From Leptasterias polaris (taxonomy: Eukaryota > Echinodermata > Asteroidea > Forcipulatida > Asteriidae), in NCBI GenBank assembly GCA_037783415.1, contig JAZGTN010000058.1:6670001-6734000 (forward strand): 64,000 bases of DNA, read 5' to 3'. The notes beneath the pieces are model-generated. The model saw only the letters and a list, made by a program, of their open reading frames with translations. It searched no databases and was not told where the DNA came from. Made by a program: the position numbers and the translations under genes. Shown here in pieces: positions 59,048-64,000 of this stretch (positions are counted from its first letter, which is position 1; every line of letters begins with the position of its first letter).

Positions 59048-59626
59048 TTAACAAGTTCCCATTGAAAGATTATTAATGCAGTCAGCGAAATTGTCACAAA
59101 ACATGGCATTGCCAGCCTCGGATAGATGGACCCCATCAAACCTATACAAAGACAATTCCATCCACTTGAACTGTGGATGACGCAAAATCATGCACCCATG
59201 TCGCTGGCAGCAGGTGCGCATCCATCGATTAATCTTTTTACGCTGCTGCTCCATGCCCTTCTGCGAATGAGCCCCAAAATAAAAAACCCGCGGTAAAATT
59301 TCTGACCAAAAAACAACAGTAGTTGGAAACTGATCCCGAATTTCACTCATGAAAATTGAAATTGATTGGCGAATGGAATACACATCAATAGTGAGTAGGT
59401 CATTTGTACCAAGATGGATAATAAGCACCGCTGGTGGAGGGGCATTTTTGGGCATAGATGAAAGTAGGGACGACAGGTCACTTAACCTTGCTCCGCCTCT
59501 ACCCCGCCACAGCACAGGAACCGCACCGACTGCCAGTGAGCGCTGGGCCCAACGAACCAATGAATCCCCAACAATCCACACGCTACCTGCACAAATCCGA
59601 GAGAGATAACCCAAATTAATAATGTT
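59048..59626 (-). CDS. SGNH/GDSL-type hydrolase domain of the Ngaro element
   Basis: About 190 residues with the three hallmark blocks: nucleophile block VGDSLVRW, GTND of block III and DGVHLSE of block V with the Asp/His pair. SGNH hydrolases are esterases or lipases; in Ngaro elements their role is unknown. It follows the recombinase in the same frame: after the recombinase TAA (59629-59627) the frame runs AAC ATT ATT AAT TTG into this domain with no further stop. No ATG lies between the TAA and the nucleophile block; the first in-frame ATG falls well after it. So translation by readthrough, recoding or an ancestral fusion is likelier than an independent start. Confidence 0.85.
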   Translation of the reverse strand, partial: NIINLGYLSRICAGSVWIVGDSLVRWAQRSLAVGAVPVLWRGRGGARLSDLSSLLSSMPKNAPPPAVLIIHLGTNDLLTIDVYSIRQSISIFMSEIRDQFPTTVVFWSEILPRVFYFGAHSQKGMEQQRKKINRWMRTCCQRHGCMILRHPQFKWMELSLYRFDGVHLSEAGNAMFCDNFADCINNLSMGTC

Positions 59627-60609
59627 TTACCCCATACTAGTAATACCAGGTAAAGTACACACTGCTTCGGGTCTAATATAAGTAAGTGCCGCATCCGAAC
59701 GCCAACGGCCCATACGCTGAATCTCCTCCAGTGGGACCCCCAAGCTATGAGCAACTGTTGCAGCACCGATACGAAAGGAATGGGCCCGAATCCGCAGATC
59801 ACCCAGTCCACCAAAACCTAGTGCTCTCTGAAGCACTGCATTAAACTGATAACGTGTTAAAGGTGTTCCACCGAAATGACAAAACAACGGACCCGTGACC
59901 AATGGCCGAACCTGGATAAAATCACGTAGTGCCGTAACAGGACAAATTGACTCATCATCTGTACCAACTAGTCTGATTACCAAAGGTCGACCTGCCTGAT
60001 TGTTCTTACATGTGCGAAAAGACACCAGCACTGACCCGCAACCTGTTGAACTAAATACAATATCTGAAAGCAGTAACACAGAATCCTGAATATGATTTGC
60101 TGAATCGGCAGTAAACTCACCCACTCTCATGAACCCAAAGAATGCACACAACATTGCCGCCTTGAACAGCAACTCCTCAAAGCGTGAATCACAAACATGA
60201 GGTAAAGCCCCCAAAATAGTAATGAGAATTGGTACTGTAATTGGAACCCGAGTATCACTCACTCGACGATCCCGACGACAACCCTCCAATAATTTAGAAA
60301 CAAAAAAATCCTTTGTTGGATCAGAATAACCGTGAAACTTATGATAAAACCCTACCCCAGCTACATAAGTGGCTATAGTTGCTGATGCACAACCTTTGAG
60401 AGAAAGCCAAGCAATAAATGCTCTAACCATTGCAGAAGTAATAGGCATATAGTGGGAGCCGTCGACCCTTGCCCCATGAAATCCAAGAAAGCATTCCAAC
60501 CGGTGGAGTAAGTTTTGTAAGAATTCTTGGCAAAAGCAATGGACAACAATCTAGATATCTCACCCACTACCAGAGGATTGGAAGAGATGGAATTGGTGTC
60601 ATCACCCAA
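59627..60609 (-). CDS. Tyrosine recombinase of the Ngaro element (one frameshift)
   Basis: This integrase joins the element's circular DNA to the host by Cre/lambda-type strand exchange. The N-terminal part (60609 to about 60475) reads FAKNSYKTYSTGWNAFLDFM. The rest continues in another frame (open from 60499) with MPITSAMVRAFIAWLSLKG, so one indel lies in about 60465-60485. Catalytic residues are present: Arg in FFGFMRVGEFT, His-x-x-Arg in AHSFRIGAA, Gly-Arg-Trp in MGRWRSDAAL, and Tyr in LTYIRP. It overlaps the end of the RT-RNase H frame by 43 bp. It ends at TAA 59629-59627 directly before the SGNH domain in the same frame. Confidence 0.87.
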
Positions 60610-62210
60610 TCGGCATTCGGAGCTGCAGCCCGAAATCGATCCATCTGAAAACGTGATAAAGAATCAGCCAATACATTACAAACCCCAGGGATATGCACTG
60701 CCTTAAAAACAATACTGTACTTCAGGCATTGCAGCACAAACAATCTCACAAGATGCATTATCCTCTCGCACTGCGATGTTTGGCTGTTGATTATATGAAC
60801 CACTGCAAAATTATCAGAGCGGAATCGGACCCGCCGATTTGCCAGCAAGGGACCCCAGCACAACACAGCAACCAGCAAGGGAAAAAATTCAAGAAATGCA
60901 ATGGAAGGCTGCTGATGAATTAAGCATGAAGGCCAGCGACCTTGCACCCACTTGCCTTGAAAAAAGGCACCATACCCTACAGAGGCAGCTGCGTCCGTAT
61001 ACAGCTCTACTGAATCGTCCCACGCACAGGCCGAAATTGGGGACACACCATTGAAGTGGTCCAAGAACTCCAACCACATAAGCAAATCCAACTTAGCCCC
61101 TTTCGACAAACGCACCCTGTGGTGAGGCCTAGTGAGCCCCCGAGAGAGAGCAATTAGTCTTCTCAAAAAGGCCCTACCAGGAGACACTGCCTTGCAAACA
61201 AAGTTCAAGGAACCAACAAGTGATTGCAGTTCAACAAGGGAAATTTTAGTCTTACCCAGTGCGGCATGAATTTTGCTGCAGAGTGCACGAATTTTCACTA
61301 AAGGCACCCTAACTTGCTGGGAAACAGTGTCAATCTCTAAACCCAAATAAGTTATAACTTGAACTGGACCAACAGTCTTTTCCTGTGCTAGGGGCACGCC
61401 CAACTTTTCACATATATCTGTAAAGGCTGAAAGTGCCTCCCCAGAGGACCCAAAGGAGGTTCCAATAAACAAAAAATCATCCAAATAATGAGTAACAAAC
61501 TGTGATTGGATAATCAGCTTAACCTGAAATTCTAAAAATGTACTGAACATTTCAAAAAGGGAACAGGAAATAGAACAGCCCATAGGCAAGCATTTGTCAT
61601 AATAAAATAATCCATCAAAAGTGAAACCCAACAAGTCATAATCCTCCGGGTGCACAGGGAGCAGTCTGAATGCGGATTTAATGTCAGATTTCGCCAGCCA
61701 AGCACCCTTACCCGCATGCATGACAAGATCAACTGCCGTGTCAAAGGAAGCATAATGTACAATACATTGATCACGCGGAATAAAATCGTTAATTGACCCA
61801 CCTATTTTGGGGTGGGATAAATGATGAATTAGCCTAAATGCACCTGGCTCTTGTTTAGGCACAAGACCAATCGGCGAACACTGCAGGTTAGGCAAAGGAC
61901 GGGTAGCAAATGGGCCTGCAATACGACCTAAACTTATTTCTTTAGCGATTTTTCCACGCACAATTTGCGGGTGCTGTGCGGCAGAAGGTAAACAAACTGA
62001 ATCCCTACACACCCGTGGACCTAAATAACCAATATGAAAACCATGAGTAAAACCGTCAAGTAATACAGAAACTGCCTTTTTATCAGGGTAACGTTCTAAC
62101 CAGTCACGCAACACAAAAAGCTTAATTGGCGTTGTAGGCACGAAAATTGGCAGGCTTACCCGTCGCCGCTGCTGGCAAACTTGCTTGCTGGCCTTTCGGC
62201 TTTCCGCCAT
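60567..62210 (-). CDS. Ngaro reverse transcriptase-RNase H
   Basis: 547 residues from the ATG at 62210. The RT has SPIGLVPK, FRLIHHLSHP, KSDIKSAFRLLPVHP, LPMGCSISCSLFE and the catalytic YLDDFLF at about residue 243. After the thumb comes RNase H with acidic residues in LYTDAAASVGYGAFF, LEFFPLL and RSDNFAVVH, and HIPGVCNVLADSLSR near the end. It copies element RNA and removes the RNA strand. The frame is intact. The start overlaps the zinc-finger frame by 89 bp in another frame, and the end overlaps the recombinase, a compact layout usual for DIRS-order elements. Confidence 0.93.
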   Translation of the reverse strand: MAESRKASKQVCQQRRRVSLPIFVPTTPIKLFVLRDWLERYPDKKAVSVLLDGFTHGFHIGYLGPRVCRDSVCLPSAAQHPQIVRGKIAKEISLGRIAGPFATRPLPNLQCSPIGLVPKQEPGAFRLIHHLSHPKIGGSINDFIPRDQCIVHYASFDTAVDLVMHAGKGAWLAKSDIKSAFRLLPVHPEDYDLLGFTFDGLFYYDKCLPMGCSISCSLFEMFSTFLEFQVKLIIQSQFVTHYLDDFLFIGTSFGSSGEALSAFTDICEKLGVPLAQEKTVGPVQVITYLGLEIDTVSQQVRVPLVKIRALCSKIHAALGKTKISLVELQSLVGSLNFVCKAVSPGRAFLRRLIALSRGLTRPHHRVRLSKGAKLDLLMWLEFLDHFNGVSPISACAWDDSVELYTDAAASVGYGAFFQGKWVQGRWPSCLIHQQPSIAFLEFFPLLVAVLCWGPLLANRRVRFRSDNFAVVHIINSQTSQCERIMHLVRLFVLQCLKYSIVFKAVHIPGVCNVLADSLSRFQMDRFRAAAPNADWVMTPIPSLPILW

Positions 62211-62556
62211 TTTGCGTCATTGGCGCCCGCTTACCAAACGCACGCCTACCATTGAGCGAGCGGTCACCAGCGAAACTAGCAGCAGCGGCTGCAGACTGCC
62301 TGTTACCCTGGCTACCACCAGAGCGACACGTAGGAGCGCCATGACCTGGGCGGAGGCAAACGCTACACTTATGGGCATATCTGCAGTGACTGTATTGGCA
62401 GCCACGCACCCTGTTGAATGCATAGCAAACACCACTGCCTCGATCATTGTTATTGTTGCGGCTATAGTTAGCATTGCCAAATTGGGTTGTGTTCATGTTA
62501 CCCGCAAAGTACTGGCACTGGACCGGAATGACGCTGATGCGGCTACCGTTACCCAA
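62122..62556 (-). CDS. Ngaro gag C-terminal zinc-finger region (frame-shifted from gag)
   Basis: About 144 residues with closely packed Cys/His motifs: CYAFNRVRGCQYSHCRYAHK, resembling a CCCH finger, then CSVCLRPGHGAPTC, a CCHC knuckle. It is rich in Asn, Arg, Gln and Ala, as nucleic-acid-binding gag tails are. There is no convincing ATG at its start. It probably belongs to the gag frame at 63335-62493, from which it differs by one frame near 62560-62495. Confidence 0.75.
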   Translation of the reverse strand: MGNGSRISVIPVQCQYFAGNMNTTQFGNANYSRNNNNDRGSGVCYAFNRVRGCQYSHCRYAHKCSVCLRPGHGAPTCRSGGSQGNRQSAAAAASFAGDRSLNGRRAFGKRAPMTQNGGKPKGQQASLPAAATGKPANFRAYNAN

Positions 62557-63335
62557 AGCTCCATGTCCATGTCGCCCCAGCTAGTGCCAGGATCGGCCGC
62601 CTTGCGTAGCCTAAATTGCTCATCATAAGCCCTCCAACTCGGCCCGGGAAACTGAGCAGCGGCCAAACGGATTGTCTCGGCATATTGCAGTAACTCTCCC
62701 GCCCGAGCTGGGTGTTTTTCCAAATATATGGCCATAAAAACATGAAAAGCCGAAACCCACTTATCCAGAGTATCAATTTTTACTCTAGGCTGCACAGCTG
62801 GCCTGAGTACCATGTTACCCCCTTCTTTGATTGCAAAAACCATCTCTGATTGCTGCTGGGTAGCCAAGAGTTGAACAGTGTTTCCATGTAACAACTGAGA
62901 AAAATCAATATACTCTCCGTCCCAAATTTTTTGCTTGGTAGCAGACGGAATTGCAAGGCCCAGTGATTTACCCTTATTGTAACTTGGAACCGCCGGTGGC
63001 AAGCCAGCTTGGCTAGGCAAGCTTACAGTCAACCCATGAGGCAGAGTATCCGGCTTGTCTGTTGGCCTACCTGCTAATATTGTACCCTGGGCATTTATAT
63101 TATTATTATCACCATTAACAAACAACTCACCACCCGGACCGTCATTACCGCGGTCTCTTCCTTGGCCTGCTGATGTCGATGGTGACGAGTTGACAGTCGC
63201 CCCGGACTCTGCCGCTTGTGCTACAGAACCGGTGGCCGTTGCAGCACCGGTTGCTCGTTGCCTCTTGGGCGGCGGCACTCCACCTCCTTCAGCAAATCGT
63301 GCGGGTGCACGAACAGCCCGCTTCGAACGCGGCAT
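62493..63335 (-). CDS. Ngaro gag-like protein (ORF1)
   Basis: 280 residues from the ATG at 63335 (MPRSKRAVRAPARF). A basic, low-complexity N-terminus is followed by a folded part (KQKIWDGEYIDFSQLL, WVSAFHVFMAIYLEKHP, AAAQFPGPSWRAYDEQFR, and DMDMELW). The last three blocks recur in gag-like proteins of DIRS-order elements. After ELW the frame turns into low-quality sequence and stops, while the neighbouring frame supplies the zinc fingers. A mutation or a recoding site therefore lies near 62560. The protein presumably coats element RNA. Confidence 0.78.
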   Translation of the reverse strand: MPRSKRAVRAPARFAEGGGVPPPKRQRATGAATATGSVAQAAESGATVNSSPSTSAGQGRDRGNDGPGGELFVNGDNNNINAQGTILAGRPTDKPDTLPHGLTVSLPSQAGLPPAVPSYNKGKSLGLAIPSATKQKIWDGEYIDFSQLLHGNTVQLLATQQQSEMVFAIKEGGNMVLRPAVQPRVKIDTLDKWVSAFHVFMAIYLEKHPARAGELLQYAETIRLAAAQFPGPSWRAYDEQFRLRKAADPGTSWGDMDMELWVTVAASASFRSSASTLRVT

Positions 63336-64000
63336 GCCGAAAATTAAAGTTCGACGAACGTGAAAAGTTCAATTAATGTTCGTGTAGAATTATGAAATAG
63401 TTCGTACTGTAGTAGTACTGGTAGACAAATTGAAGGCCGACAAAACTAGTGTTATTTTAAAGTATAGGGCCTAGTTAAAGTTAAATGACACTGGAGTCCG
63501 AAGAACTCGTGGAAACCTGACGACGCAAACAGGAAAAAAGGAGAAGCCGTCCGTCAAAGTCCGTAGTCTCCCACCCTGACGATGAGCCTCATATGAAAGT
63601 GGATGAATTCCAGCAAGCACCAAAAGACGACAGCCCCGAACTGACGAATAACTTCAGTTCAGAAGTCCGGCGAATATTCCGCTACCTCCACACCAAGTAG
63701 TGAAGCAACACACGAAGACGGAATTATAATTTTAATGTAAACTGCAACAGTGCAAAAGACGATCTATGTAGCTCCCCCTCAAATGAAATGAAACAGTCAC
63801 TTTTGCACGACAAAGATCTCCCGCGTACAACGTGTACACCAGACGCCGCCGGGAAAGACAAGCCTGCCGTGCACGTAAATACTATGCTCGACGAAAAGCT
63901 ACAAACTGCAGGAGAACGACGACGCAAAAGTAATCGTTAAAACGATCCCTGCTCAGTGATAATGTCACTGCCGCTACAAATTAAGAAAATTGGGGGAAGA
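63336..64000. other. Ngaro 5' leader, ending in the start of repeat A1
   Basis: Non-coding on the minus strand upstream of gag. The last bases (GGGGGAAGA, 63992-64000) match the start of A2 after 56252. No other gene was seen. Confidence 0.55.

Larger units (their letters stand above)
56231..64000 (-). mobile_element. Ngaro-type tyrosine-recombinase retrotransposon (right end outside window)
   Basis: On the minus strand in order: gag-like protein, zinc-finger region, RT-RNase H, tyrosine recombinase, SGNH hydrolase. This set is that of Ngaro-group elements of the DIRS order. Termini fit the Ngaro split-repeat plan. A 27-bp segment (B) occurs at 56231-56257 and again at 58815-58841, next to the SGNH gene. 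The sequence after the left copy (GGGGGAAGAATGGCCCC, start of A2) matches the last bases of the window (GGGGGAAGA), the likely start of A1. A LINE is nested in A2 and accounts for most of the spacing between the B copies. Frameshifts in gag and the recombinase suggest the copy is recently inactivated or uses recoding. Confidence 0.82.

Noticed and set aside
62147..62628. Plus-strand frames opposite the gag region
   Set aside because: They are antisense shadows of GC-richer gag and zinc-finger coding sequence.

Overview
The window is eukaryotic and AT-rich. Genes are split by GT/AG introns, and dispersed inverted-repeat elements are abundant. The gene and repeat content (G2E3-like HECT ligase, THAP protein, P2RX7_C-like domain, an Ngaro-type tyrosine-recombinase retrotransposon with an SGNH hydrolase, TTAA-flanked MITEs, a tRNA-like SINE) suggests a marine deuterostome invertebrate. 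An echinoderm, perhaps a sea star, is most likely. That placement is inference from family recall, not a search.

Layout. 1-5.1 kb: the 3' part of a + strand HECT E3 ligase gene, four exons with matching splice phases and intact catalytic end; its introns hold several MITEs. 5.1-7.04 kb: a MITE, gene-free sequence, and a 224-bp tandem repeat. 7,038-42,390: a 35-kb head-to-tail array of ten ~3.1-4.1 kb units (U1-U10). It encodes nothing I can support but is highly structured: a junction hairpin, a 130-bp minisatellite (about 63 copies in all), ~300-bp blocks with CTCF-like cores, a CRE-containing block, an internally duplicated module, and (TAA)n with mobile-looking hairpin cassettes. 42.7-45 kb: a minus-strand, apparently broken integrase-core gene. 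45.4-50.1 kb: repeats, including an array of near-perfect palindromes, a nested foldback and a decayed ~50-bp minisatellite. 50.4-52.1 kb: a + strand THAP gene. 53.3-54.1 kb: the 3' end of a minus-strand P2RX7_C-like gene. 54.2-56.0 kb: a foldback element, a decayed hAT-type pseudogene and a short tandem repeat. 56,231-64,000: a minus-strand Ngaro-type element (gag, zinc fingers, RT-RNase H, tyrosine recombinase, SGNH hydrolase) with a 5'-truncated LINE nested in its terminal repeat; its outer end lies beyond the window.

The host genes are unrelated neighbours. The candidate undescribed system is the 35-kb macrosatellite with its junction hairpins. Its units carry a covarying hairpin, clustered regulatory-like motifs and (TAA)n-separated hairpin cassettes, and U10 ends in five cassettes plus a truncated sixth at the array edge. 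The other strong points are the in-frame tyrosine recombinase/SGNH arrangement separated by one TAA, the split terminal repeats that predict the sequence just outside the window, and the palindrome array at 46.5-47.0 kb.
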